From Acinetobacter guerrae (GTDB taxonomy: Bacteria > Pseudomonadota > Gammaproteobacteria > Pseudomonadales > Moraxellaceae): 64,000 bases of DNA. Each line of letters starts with the position of its first letter. Position 1 is the stretch's first letter. The position numbers and the translations under genes are program-made. The DNA lies in assembly GCF_009372255.1 (NCBI RefSeq), contig NZ_LXGN01000001.1, positions 248,001 through 312,000 of the forward strand, written 5' to 3'. Below are positions 20,063 to 28,997 of this stretch, piece by piece. The notes under the pieces are model-generated. The model had not been told where the DNA came from and made no database searches. It saw only the letters and a list, made by a program, of their open reading frames with translations.

Positions 20063-20544
20063 TTGTACAGATAAATTTTTTTTGAAATTCTTTATAGAGC
20101 GTCAATTCGAAATTTTCACTTTACTAATGCATGGTCTTTGTTGTAGCAAAATGCAGAGCATGTAAAAACCAGTTGATCTGTACTCATCAGATGAATCATA
20201 TATATTACTAATATGGCGGGATTGAAGATAGGCAGCAACAATTGTCACGTTTTAATGCTGTAAAGAATGCTTTTGAGTTATTAAAATAAGTGTACTTATA
20301 TCAAACCACAATAAAGATAAATTTAGAAATACTGAGCTGCGCACGACGGATTCTGAAGTATTGTAAGTTTTGTCTTAAAATTTCTAATAGATAGATTCAG
20401 TTTTAAAAAAATTATCAATTACACAAAATAATTGAATATAAGCCATCCATGGAATTTCCAAATTAAGGCCTGTATCACCAAGACACAGACCTTAATTTCA
20501 AATGAATATGATTACACTTTTATATCAAATAAGTGCTTTTATCA
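20063..20544. other. Intergenic region with possible gene debris
   Basis: No intact gene. At 20213-20290 a 25-codon stretch in one frame reads like real protein (YGGIEDRQQQLSRF, then NAVKNAFELLK and a stop), but it has no start and a stop codon lies just upstream, so it looks like the tail of a lost gene. A symmetrical hairpin around 20462-20495 (AAGGCCTGT with a near-complement) probably ends the two-partner secretion operon coming from the right. Confidence 0.35.
20462..20495 (-). terminator. Probable terminator of the tpsA-tpsB operon
   Basis: A near-perfect inverted repeat, AAGGCCTGT facing ACAGACCTT, flanked by A/T-rich sequence on both sides, about 50 bp beyond the TpsB stop codon. The T-run is interrupted, so this is a moderate call. 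Confidence 0.5.
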
Positions 20545-22239
20545 TTAAAACGTCTTTCTCAGACTCAACCAGTATTGATGATCGTCCCGATCTTGCATCT
20601 GCTTTGGCGTATTCCCGATTGGAAATGCAACCTCTGCATTCGCCTGTATGTTCCAGATATTAAACCAGCTCAAGCCCAAACCCGCACTACTTAGTCTGGC
20701 CGTATTATCGCCTGTCACCCCAATCCATTTATCTGCATTTAAGGTGACATCCGCACTATCAATAAATATCTTGGCGCCAAGCTGGTTTCGTTTATCCTGA
20801 TACAGTCGTTGTCTTAGTTCTAGATTGGCCATGTAGCCACTGGAGCCTGAGAATTGGCTAGATTCATAACCTCTGACGCTAAACGGTCCACCGCCCATAT
20901 ATTGCTCTGCACTGTCCAGATTATAGGGACTGTATTGACCTGATAAGCCAATAAAAGCTTGTGTGCCATAACTACCCAAATTTTGTAGTCGTGACAAACT
21001 TAGGTTAACCGCATAGAAATCGTCGCCAGTTTTAGCTGATTGCGCATCAATAAATTCGGCTTCATCGTTCTTGAATTTGACCCGACCAAAGCGTGTTGCC
21101 GCACTGAGTTGGTTAAGCCCTCCTCCGGCCCATTGATCGTAGTGTGAGGCGTCCAATCTAGCCGTCAATAGATCAATATTACGGTGTTTGTAGTATTGGC
21201 TCAGTGGAATATCATCTTCGAGCTTTTTATGGTCATACTGTACGCTGAGTATTACTTCTGATGTATTGCTCAGTAATGCAGGCTGGCTAAGCCAGATACT
21301 GCTTTGTTCTGCTTTGCCTTCGGTGCCAAGTGCTTTGAGTTCTTTACCCAGTTCATAATCTAGTCGGGAATAGCTGGCTCCTGCACGGGTGCCCATGCCT
21401 GTAAAGGTAAATTCATAGCCCACTTTTCCGTAGTTGAGTGCTTTGCCTGTGGTCATGCCATCCAAACTCAGTACATCCCCCAGTCCGAGTAGGTTGTTTA
21501 GACTCAGTCCTGCGTTGTATCGGGCTTCTTTGGTATAACGGTTGCCGTAGTTATCTGCACCTATGTAACCTGAGAGCAAGTTGCTATTTTCTACATCGAT
21601 ATCCAGTTGACTGGTTCCTGTCTGTTCGCCTGGACTCAGGATGTTTCTGGTGGTGACGCCATTTAAGCGGTTGAGCAGTTTAAGTTGTTGTTCGAGTTGC
21701 TGGTTGTTAATCTGTTGCCCACTTTGCAGAGGAGCGACGGTTGCATTGAGTAACCATGCTTGTGTACGGCTATGGTTGTGTATCTCCGTTTGTTGGTATC
21801 TGGCTTCGAGTACTGCGATACGTACAGTACCATTGTTGAGGGTTTGTTGTGGTAGATAGGCACGGCTGTAGGCATAGCCCTGTTGTTTATAAGCATCGGT
21901 AATGCGTTGTGCCAGTTGCCACAGTTGTGCCAGTGTTTGCGGCTTGCCTTCGGCATCCGCGACGATGGCATGTAGTTTGGCTGTGGCAATTGCGGTATTA
22001 CCTTCTATTACAATGCGATTAACTTGTATGTGTTGCTGGTCATCCGCTTGGGGTGTGGTTGCTTTTGTAGTTTCGATAGCAACTTTGTCCTGAGGTGTTG
22101 CCAGTTGGTTCAGCGGTTGTTGTTCTTGTAGCAGTTGTCCTGCATTGGGTGCAGGGGCTGCGAAACTAGCTGAAGTAGAAGCAAGGGTTAGTGTCACAAT
22201 AGACAGGCTAAGTCGTTTCTTTTGGTATTTGATTTTCAT
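20545..22239 (-). CDS. Two-partner secretion outer-membrane transporter (TpsB, ShlB/FhaC family)
   Basis: A 564-residue TpsB protein. Signal peptide about 1-27. A POTRA segment follows (about 70-210: QHIQVNRIVIEGNTAI and AYLPQQTLNNGTVRIAVLEA), then a C-terminal beta-barrel with the FhaC/ShlB pattern, including the VRGYESSQFSG motif near 455, which is the conserved (V)RGY loop lining the pore. It ends in Phe as outer-membrane barrels do. It exports the TpsA protein encoded immediately upstream; only four bases separate the two genes, and GGAGG at the end of tpsA serves as its ribosome binding site. Base composition is less AT-rich than the middle of tpsA. Confidence 0.93.
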   Translation of the reverse strand: MKIKYQKKRLSLSIVTLTLASTSASFAAPAPNAGQLLQEQQPLNQLATPQDKVAIETTKATTPQADDQQHIQVNRIVIEGNTAIATAKLHAIVADAEGKPQTLAQLWQLAQRITDAYKQQGYAYSRAYLPQQTLNNGTVRIAVLEARYQQTEIHNHSRTQAWLLNATVAPLQSGQQINNQQLEQQLKLLNRLNGVTTRNILSPGEQTGTSQLDIDVENSNLLSGYIGADNYGNRYTKEARYNAGLSLNNLLGLGDVLSLDGMTTGKALNYGKVGYEFTFTGMGTRAGASYSRLDYELGKELKALGTEGKAEQSSIWLSQPALLSNTSEVILSVQYDHKKLEDDIPLSQYYKHRNIDLLTARLDASHYDQWAGGGLNQLSAATRFGRVKFKNDEAEFIDAQSAKTGDDFYAVNLSLSRLQNLGSYGTQAFIGLSGQYSPYNLDSAEQYMGGGPFSVRGYESSQFSGSSGYMANLELRQRLYQDKRNQLGAKIFIDSADVTLNADKWIGVTGDNTARLSSAGLGLSWFNIWNIQANAEVAFPIGNTPKQMQDRDDHQYWLSLRKTF

Positions 22240-22243
22240 AATT

Positions 22244-25200
22244 TTAGTACCCTCCTTTCATTACTTGTAGTCCGTTGATATTCACCCCGCCATTTTGTAC
22301 ATCGATCCGCGCTGAATTTTGTGGTTGTATTTGATGATCTGTAACAGGCTGGAATTGTATGGCTTGTAGATAGCCTGTTGGGGTCAAGAGTGTCATATTG
22401 GCAGTAGTTTGTGCAGTGTTCTTTATTAGTTGATAGTTGGCTGCATCTGCTCCTGCCAATTGTATATTGTTGATATTCACTGTTTTATCCTGTCCAATCC
22501 CAAGATCGCTAAATTGTCCCTGTGCTGAAGCCACGTACAGATCATCACCTGTTATTTTGCCTAGAAGCTGGCTGTTATTAAAATTAAGTGTGGCATTCGT
22601 TGTACCATCAAAGAAACGGCTGTTTGCAGTGATACCATCGACCTGTGTGATCAGGGCTTTATTGATTGTTCCTGTGGCATTTTGAGTTTGGACTATGTAG
22701 TTATTGCCATTATTTCCATCGTTAATCACAACACCTGTGACATTTAGGGTGCGGTTGCCTGCATTTCGACTATCAAAGACTTGTGTGGCACTTGCGCTGT
22801 CATTACCTTGTAAGCCTGTGATGCTGACGAGACCTGTTGAGGCGTTAGTACCATCATAGGTGCGGGTATCGCTTACAGCATTAAGATGAAGTTGTGCTTT
22901 GGCAATATCTAATGATCCATCGATAAAAGTGAGATTGTAATTGCTATCACTACCTGTTGCCTTGCTGCTATAACTGCCTGCATTTTTACCTGTGCCTGAT
23001 GCAGTCACGCCTGTCAGTACGGATTCAGTTTCTCCATTGACTAAGCCTGTGGCGGTAAAACCTGTAACCGTTTGGTCTTTACCGTTATATATGGCACTGT
23101 GGTTGCTATTGGCTATGACCGTGGCATTGGCTTTGGCAATATCCAAGGATCCATCAATAAAAGTCAGGTTGTAGTTATTGTCAGAGCCTGTGGCTTTGCT
23201 GCTATAACTGCCTGCATTTTTACCTGTGCCTGATGCAGTCACACCTGTCAGCACGGATTCAGTTTCTCCATTCACTAAGCCTGTGGCGGTAAAGCCTGTA
23301 ACACTTTGGTCTTTGCCGTTATACACCGCACTGTGGTTGCTATTGGCTGTCACAGTGATATCTTTTTTACCAACTACCCATGTCCCATCATTACGTTGTG
23401 TAATATTGTAGTTACCATTGGTCAATGTGCCATCAACAGTTAAGCTATAACTGCCTGCATTGGTCGTATTGTTAATGCCAAAGCTGTTGTTTAAACCCGT
23501 TAAGACTGCTGCGGTTTCACCATTGACTAAGCCTGATGCATTAAAGTTCGGATTAACTTGGTTTGTATCACCATAGATCGATGTGCCACCATTCGCTGTC
23601 ACAGTGATGTCTTTTGGGATAACTTTTAAAATACCAGCATTTATTAAATTGAGGTTGTAACCTTGCTTATTATTAAAATTAGTTGGGAAAATTTCTATTT
23701 TATAAGGATTTGCGTTCACATCAGCTAAAACATTTGTTCCTGCTGAGTGAATATCTAATCCTACTTTTAAACTATTATTTAAAGCATCATCTAGACTATG
23801 ACCTTTGTATGCCCCTTCAACACCGCTTAATAGCCCTTCTACTTTATAAGCATCTATCAAATCAATAGTTTCACCGTAATTTTTTATTTTATCCAAAGTT
23901 GTCAAATTAATATCTAAATTTTCAGAAAAAATATATCTGTTGCCAGACTCACCAATATTTGATGATCCATTTACACCCAATATAGCTTTATTATTACTAT
24001 CAAGATTGTTATAAGAATGGCCTGATTCAATATTATTAAGATATATAAGCCATCTACCTTGACTGGAATTTAAAGCAGATGCTCCTTCATTATTAATAAA
24101 TTTCCCATTAGATGATAAATTTATATCTTTATCTACATTGATTACACCATTTAAACTTAAATCCGAACCTGCCCTTACTGTTAAATAATCGGCAGAAATT
24201 GATTTTAAATTCAATAAATTTACATCAGAAATTAGAATATTTTTACCATAAGCACTGATTGTACCTACAAAATCGTTCATCGAATTGATAAGTGTTATGT
24301 TACCGCTTGCGCTAAATGAAGTATTACCATCAATTTTTAGCAGAGCGCTTTGAAAAATATCACCATTAATAGTCGTCGCAACTAAATCTCCAGTTGCATT
24401 AACAGTATCTAACTCTAAATTAGTAGTATTATTAAGAGTAATATCATGCCCAGTTAAAGCAACTTTTTTTCCAAATTGGTTATTGGTTGAAGCAAGTGTA
24501 ATATTGTTATCCGATGTAATCTGGGCAGAACCACCCACTGTATAGCCAGAACTTTGGATCAAGCTTTCATGGGTATTAATATTTAAATCACCAAGACCAT
24601 TAATACCTAAACCGCTAAAAATTTTAGCAAAAATGCTAATCTGATTAGCAGAAATATCACCATTAATATGAATAGCACCTGATGATGCAGATAAATTTAA
24701 ATTGTTAGTGCTACTCTGAGTACTTATAGTAGCGGTATTAATATCTCCACTAATACTTCTCAATGTCGTATTACCTTGCAACTTTAATACTTTATTGAAA
24801 GTAATATCACCTATAGTCGTAATATCACCATTCGTCATACCCAACCCATTAACATTTAACGACTGCAAAGCTATAGAGTTACCAACATTGCCATCAAATA
24901 TTACATCTGAGGTAGTATTAATTGTTAAAGCATACTTTCCGTTCAAGGTTCCACTGAGTTGAATCAGTCCCAAAGTACTAGTCAAATGAGTATCACCCAT
25001 CAGTTCAATATTACCCTTTAAAACCTGCAGACCAACTGTATTAAGCAGAGTCGGCAATTTTATTGTTGGTGCATAAACGATTAGACTATCTACGTCAATC
25101 ACACCGAGTGTCAAAGCACTACTGGCTGTCAATTGAGTGTTTCTAGCATTGATATTAACTAGACTACTAAAACTATTACCGACATTGGTTAAAGTTACAT

Positions 25201-26785
25201 CTCTTGATGAAACTAAAGATAGATTTCCAGCGACTGTAAGGGCTTGGTAATTGGCTAAAGCTATTTGAGTAACCAAATTTAAGTTGCCTCCAACATTCCC
25301 ACCAATGCTGTTGATCGAATTGCCAACAGAACTAAGAATTACATTACCGGATGTGTTAAAAATTAATCCGCCCCTTACTGCTCCAGCAGTTTGTATAACG
25401 TTTTTACCATTCAATAAAATAGAGCCTCCATCCATATTTGCTCCAATATTGATATTGTTGTAAGCCGTTAAGATCAGACTATTGGCACTCCCCCAAGTTA
25501 CATCCGCATTAACATTGATGTCACCTGATTGACTCTTATTTGCTCCATCTGTATTCAGGGTCACAGTGCTCGTCTGAAGAAGGTTTTGTAAATAACTTGC
25601 ACTAATTGAATTGGCAGTGGTATCGGGTCCTCCATTAGTGATGGTCATTTCAAATGGATCAATTAAATAATTACCAACTTTTCCACCATCAGATAAAGTC
25701 GAAACTTTGGCTGTATCTTGTATTTGAACTTGTGCAGCACTTGTTTCTATAAATCCACCATCTGCACCATTTTTACCTTCAGCCTTTAGGATTCCACTGA
25801 CTGTGGTTATTCCATTTTGCATATCACCCAATAGGATGATTTCACCTTTCGCATTTTGGCTTAAGCGATTCGCTTCAATAATCCCTGTATGATTCACTAC
25901 AGCTTTACTTAAACTGTCTTTGGCTTTGGCAGTTAAATAAACTGCGCCATTATTTGCTTGTATGGCGCCGCCATTATCCACCAAGCCTTGTAATGTGCCC
26001 AAGTCGATTTTGTATTCAGTTAAGCGACCATCCTGTAGTTGTAAACTCACCTGATCGGCTGCGGTCAAATGCACGACATTTGTGCCTGTACCATTGTTTT
26101 GAATGCTTCCCTGATTGTTCACCACGGGTGCAATGAGTGCGACTACACCACCATGGGCTATGATACTGCCGTAGTTTTCAATACTGCCTGCGCTGCCATT
26201 ATTTTTTAAGGTAAATTTCCCCTGCGTCAGATCGCTATCTGCAAGGTTAAGGGTAGATGCAACGATACCACCCACATTGACTTGTGCCGTTTTGCTAAAC
26301 ACCACACCATTGGGGTTGAGTAAGAAGATTTGTCCATTGGCATTTAAGCGCCCCATGATCTGGCTGGCATTACTGTCTAGTACTCGGTTAATTGCTATGG
26401 AGGAACTGTTCGGTTGGTTGAAGTTTACTGTGGCATCCTGACCAATGTTAAAGCTGTTCCAGTTGGTACTCAGGTTTTGAGTGTTCTGGTTAATGTTAAG
26501 CGTGTTGTTATTTTGGTTAAATTGTGCCGAGCCCTGTGTGACCGTTGCACCTGTCGGTAAGCTGTTTGGGTTAATTTCAGCATAAATGGAGAGTGGCAGT
26601 AGTGCCAGTGCAAAACCAAGACCTGTCAGTGATAATAGATGAGAGCTTACTGCTTTATGCTGATCGAGATTAGCACCGTCTTTTATGACACTTTGAGATT
26701 GTGCAGTATTGTGTTTTCCAAGTTCTGAAACCACCTGCCAACACAATAGGCTTTTATTCCATATCACTTTATAGATCTTGTTCAT
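22244..26785 (-). CDS. Two-partner secretion exoprotein (TpsA, haemagglutinin/HMW-like adhesin)
   Basis: A 1513-residue secreted protein. It begins with an extended signal peptide region (MNKIYKVIWNKSLLCWQVVSE), then the TPS secretion domain from about residue 69 with AINRVLDSNASQIMGRLNANG-type sequence and the NPNG motif (NPNGVVF). A long beta-helical repeat region follows, then from about 1050 a series of MBG/YDG-type repeats such as KDITVTAN, GLVNGET and YDGT. The end carries no contact-dependent-inhibition toxin marker such as VENN, so an adhesin or biofilm role is likelier than CDI. Two 78-residue repeats are almost identical. The coding DNA is strongly AT-rich in the middle (about 23.6-25.7 kb on the map) but not at the ends, suggesting a mosaic gene. 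Confidence 0.92.
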   Translation of the reverse strand: MNKIYKVIWNKSLLCWQVVSELGKHNTAQSQSVIKDGANLDQHKAVSSHLLSLTGLGFALALLPLSIYAEINPNSLPTGATVTQGSAQFNQNNNTLNINQNTQNLSTNWNSFNIGQDATVNFNQPNSSSIAINRVLDSNASQIMGRLNANGQIFLLNPNGVVFSKTAQVNVGGIVASTLNLADSDLTQGKFTLKNNGSAGSIENYGSIIAHGGVVALIAPVVNNQGSIQNNGTGTNVVHLTAADQVSLQLQDGRLTEYKIDLGTLQGLVDNGGAIQANNGAVYLTAKAKDSLSKAVVNHTGIIEANRLSQNAKGEIILLGDMQNGITTVSGILKAEGKNGADGGFIETSAAQVQIQDTAKVSTLSDGGKVGNYLIDPFEMTITNGGPDTTANSISASYLQNLLQTSTVTLNTDGANKSQSGDINVNADVTWGSANSLILTAYNNINIGANMDGGSILLNGKNVIQTAGAVRGGLIFNTSGNVILSSVGNSINSIGGNVGGNLNLVTQIALANYQALTVAGNLSLVSSRDVTLTNVGNSFSSLVNINARNTQLTASSALTLGVIDVDSLIVYAPTIKLPTLLNTVGLQVLKGNIELMGDTHLTSTLGLIQLSGTLNGKYALTINTTSDVIFDGNVGNSIALQSLNVNGLGMTNGDITTIGDITFNKVLKLQGNTTLRSISGDINTATISTQSSTNNLNLSASSGAIHINGDISANQISIFAKIFSGLGINGLGDLNINTHESLIQSSGYTVGGSAQITSDNNITLASTNNQFGKKVALTGHDITLNNTTNLELDTVNATGDLVATTINGDIFQSALLKIDGNTSFSASGNITLINSMNDFVGTISAYGKNILISDVNLLNLKSISADYLTVRAGSDLSLNGVINVDKDINLSSNGKFINNEGASALNSSQGRWLIYLNNIESGHSYNNLDSNNKAILGVNGSSNIGESGNRYIFSENLDINLTTLDKIKNYGETIDLIDAYKVEGLLSGVEGAYKGHSLDDALNNSLKVGLDIHSAGTNVLADVNANPYKIEIFPTNFNNKQGYNLNLINAGILKVIPKDITVTANGGTSIYGDTNQVNPNFNASGLVNGETAAVLTGLNNSFGINNTTNAGSYSLTVDGTLTNGNYNITQRNDGTWVVGKKDITVTANSNHSAVYNGKDQSVTGFTATGLVNGETESVLTGVTASGTGKNAGSYSSKATGSDNNYNLTFIDGSLDIAKANATVIANSNHSAIYNGKDQTVTGFTATGLVNGETESVLTGVTASGTGKNAGSYSSKATGSDSNYNLTFIDGSLDIAKAQLHLNAVSDTRTYDGTNASTGLVSITGLQGNDSASATQVFDSRNAGNRTLNVTGVVINDGNNGNNYIVQTQNATGTINKALITQVDGITANSRFFDGTTNATLNFNNSQLLGKITGDDLYVASAQGQFSDLGIGQDKTVNINNIQLAGADAANYQLIKNTAQTTANMTLLTPTGYLQAIQFQPVTDHQIQPQNSARIDVQNGGVNINGLQVMKGGY
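22895..23362 (-). repeat. Tandem 234-bp repeats inside tpsA
   Basis: Two head-to-tail copies, 22895-23128 and 23129-23362, with an offset of exactly 234 bp (78 codons). They encode the MBG-type unit from GLVNGETESVLTGV through SLDIAKA and differ mostly at synonymous sites. A third, diverged copy follows at about 23363-23610. In-frame repeats of this kind can change number by recombination. Confidence 0.9.
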
Positions 26786-27362
26786 TTCCCACCCCGCATC
26801 ATAACCATGATTATTTTTTATGCATTAATTATGTATTAAATCAAGTTTTGATCATTTGGTATATCACTGAAATTGGGTATTCCGACCAAAATGAAAGCTT
26901 TAGTTCAAAAGTAAATGGGGGCATTAATAAGTAAGATATAAAAAGAAATTTGAAGAAAAATTTAGCCCATCAGACTTTTGATTATTTACACAAAATTAAA
27001 ATATAATGTCGATTAATTCGCCATAATTTAATAAAGACCGACATTAAGAAAGCTAAAGAATTAGACTTTTTTTAGCTTTTTTTTGTTGAAAAATCATAAA
27101 AATTTCAAATAACTATATGAATAATAATAACGTATAGATTGCAATTTATAAAAAGCCGTGAATTTATTGCAACAGAATCAAAGACCAGAAGCAATAAACC
27201 TTAGATAAGTATCTTTTTTAATAGACCGCAGAAAATCACAATCGATCGTTTCTGGATGAACATATTAAGCGGAAAAGACCGCAAAATGACAATGTATGCT
27301 AAGAAATGGAGACTTTCATTTTTTAGCACGCTTCACTCTGACAAAAGTAACTATGATGTCAT
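26786..27362. other. AT-rich intergenic region upstream of tpsA
   Basis: No gene is visible. The left end must hold the tpsA promoter. Inverted repeats are present: AATGTCG/CGACATT around 27006-27046, AAAGCTAAA/TTTAGCTTT around 27048-27083 (followed by a T-run), and TGCTAA/TTAGCA around 27298-27329. A short direct repeat beginning AGACCGCA occurs at about 27223 and 27276. The last hairpin could end the catabolic operon to the right. Confidence 0.4.
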
Positions 27363-28145
27363 TTAAATAGACGTATTCTTTTGCAAGAAAGCTTGCAGAC
27401 GAGTTTGTCCTTCATCCGAAGTTCGTCTTTTAGCAATCATTTTTTCTGTATAGATTTTTAAATCAAGAGTAAATTCAGAGGAATAAATTTTATTAAATAG
27501 CTCTTTACATGCTTGTTGAGCTTGAGGACCTTTTTTCAGAAAATTGAGAATAAACTTATCAACTGCTGCATCTGCTTCTTCACATGAAAATACTTTTTGT
27601 ACCAAACCGATTTTTTCAGCCAATTCGGCATCAATCACATCAGCAGTCATAGAATAGTAAAGTGAATTTTTATAGCCTATCGCTTGCTGTACATAAGGTC
27701 CTATCGTGGCTGGTATTAGCCCTATATTAACCTCAGACAAACATATTTTAGAATCATCAATTGCAATCGCCATGTCACAGCATGCAATTAACCCCACCGC
27801 CCCACCATATGCTGCGCCATGTGTCACAACAAGGGTTGGTACCGCAATATGCTTTAAGTCCCACAGCATATCTGCTAAATATTTTGCATCTGTGAGATTG
27901 TCGTCATAACTTAAATTTGCGGAGGATTTCATCCACTCAATGTCAGCACCTGCACAAAAGTTTTTTCCACGTGATCTTAAGATAAATAAGCGAATGTTTT
28001 TCTTCTCATTAATGGCTTTAAATTGAGCCGACAACTCTGCAATAAACTCAGCATTTAAAGCATTGAACTTTTCTGGGCGGTTTAACCAAAGAGTTGCAAC
28101 ACCAACATCACTAATATCAAGTTCCGTGTATACAGAATGCGTCAT
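27363..28145 (-). CDS. LiuC-like enoyl-CoA hydratase (probable methylglutaconyl-CoA hydratase)
   Basis: A 260-residue crotonase-fold protein. The oxyanion-hole segments CAGADIEWM (near 67-75) and GAAYGGAVGLIACCDMAIA (near 110-128) are clear. One of the two classical catalytic glutamates (in the GGGCEL position) is Gly here, while the second, in LSEVNIGLIPATIGP, is kept. From memory this CCDMAIA/LSEVxIGL pattern is that of the LiuC branch, which hydrates 3-methylglutaconyl-CoA or isohexenylglutaconyl-CoA. Being with HMG-CoA lyase in one operon supports the first. The gene is last in the operon, 18 bp after the IclR gene, and has AAAGGA as ribosome binding site. Confidence 0.83.
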   Translation of the reverse strand: MTHSVYTELDISDVGVATLWLNRPEKFNALNAEFIAELSAQFKAINEKKNIRLFILRSRGKNFCAGADIEWMKSSANLSYDDNLTDAKYLADMLWDLKHIAVPTLVVTHGAAYGGAVGLIACCDMAIAIDDSKICLSEVNIGLIPATIGPYVQQAIGYKNSLYYSMTADVIDAELAEKIGLVQKVFSCEEADAAVDKFILNFLKKGPQAQQACKELFNKIYSSEFTLDLKIYTEKMIAKRRTSDEGQTRLQAFLQKNTSI

Positions 28146-28163
28146 ATATAATTCCTTTATCCA

Positions 28164-28916
28164 TTATTGAGCCCCCATCTCTTGAAGCTCTTCATTAATC
28201 ATCTCAATGCATTTGGACAGCGCTTTAGGATGCGATGACCATAATTTTTTCATTCTATTTAGTGGTCCAACAATCGAAATACCATACCATTCTCCTGAGC
28301 AAGTTAATGGCATTGCAATTGCCGCCAGATCTTCTGCACTCTCTCCTAAATTTGAAGAAAATCCATTTTTTCTTACCTCCTCTAAAATATTGAGGAATTC
28401 ACGCGGCGATGAAATCGTTTGTTCACTAAATTTTGTCATTTTAAGATTTAGTAATTTTTCCAAAACAGATTCATCGTCATATTGAGCCAGAATAGCCTTA
28501 CTGATTGAATTAGCATGCAATGGTCGTAAGTCGCCTATTTGTGCTGCATAACGAATGACTTGGTTAGATTCAATCACATCTAGATAAATCACCTCATCCT
28601 CTTGGATCTTGCCAAAAACAATACTCTCACCCACTTCTTTTTGTAGCCGTACCAAATGCTCATGAATTATTTCAAGAATTTGATTACCATCATGGATTTT
28701 AATAGCCTGAGTTTCTAATTTACGTGTAGGATAGTACCCACCACGTCTTTTCACTTCGTATAAATAACCTTTATCAACCATTGTGCGCACCATCGACAAA
28801 CAACTTGATGTTGGAATATCTAGGTAATTTGCCAATTCACTTAATACCAAAGGTCTTTGATAATGGGCAAATACCTCAAAAAGATCCAAAGCTCGCGCTA
28901 CTAGTTTTACAGTCAT
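28164..28916 (-). CDS. IclR family transcriptional regulator
   Basis: A 250-residue regulator with an N-terminal winged helix-turn-helix (about 5-65, with PLVLSELANYLDIPTSSCLSMVRTM) and a C-terminal IclR effector-binding domain (about 75-245). The frame is open back to 28955, but the ATG at 28916 is preceded by GGAAAAAGAAT and gives the usual IclR N-terminus. It is embedded in the catabolic operon, fourth of five genes, so it probably controls that operon and the divergent transporter gene; the effector is presumably the substrate acid or its CoA ester. Two palindromes in the promoter region are candidate binding sites. Confidence 0.9.
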   Translation of the reverse strand: MTVKLVARALDLFEVFAHYQRPLVLSELANYLDIPTSSCLSMVRTMVDKGYLYEVKRRGGYYPTRKLETQAIKIHDGNQILEIIHEHLVRLQKEVGESIVFGKIQEDEVIYLDVIESNQVIRYAAQIGDLRPLHANSISKAILAQYDDESVLEKLLNLKMTKFSEQTISSPREFLNILEEVRKNGFSSNLGESAEDLAAIAMPLTCSGEWYGISIVGPLNRMKKLWSSHPKALSKCIEMINEELQEMGAQ

Positions 28917-28997
28917 ATTCTTTTTCCATTCCCAATATTGAGTACGGTATAACATACTTTTTTCAAAAAGAATTTTCGATATTGAGGATATATTCCA

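Noticed and set aside
22992..23411. Pairs of similar plus-strand frames opposite the tpsA repeats
   Set aside because: They are mirror frames created by the tandem repeats of tpsA and lack ribosome binding sites.
22244..26785. Contact-dependent inhibition toxin (CdiA-like)
   Set aside because: No VENN motif or C-terminal toxin domain, no small immunity gene between tpsA and tpsB, and the C-terminus consists of MBG/YDG repeats.
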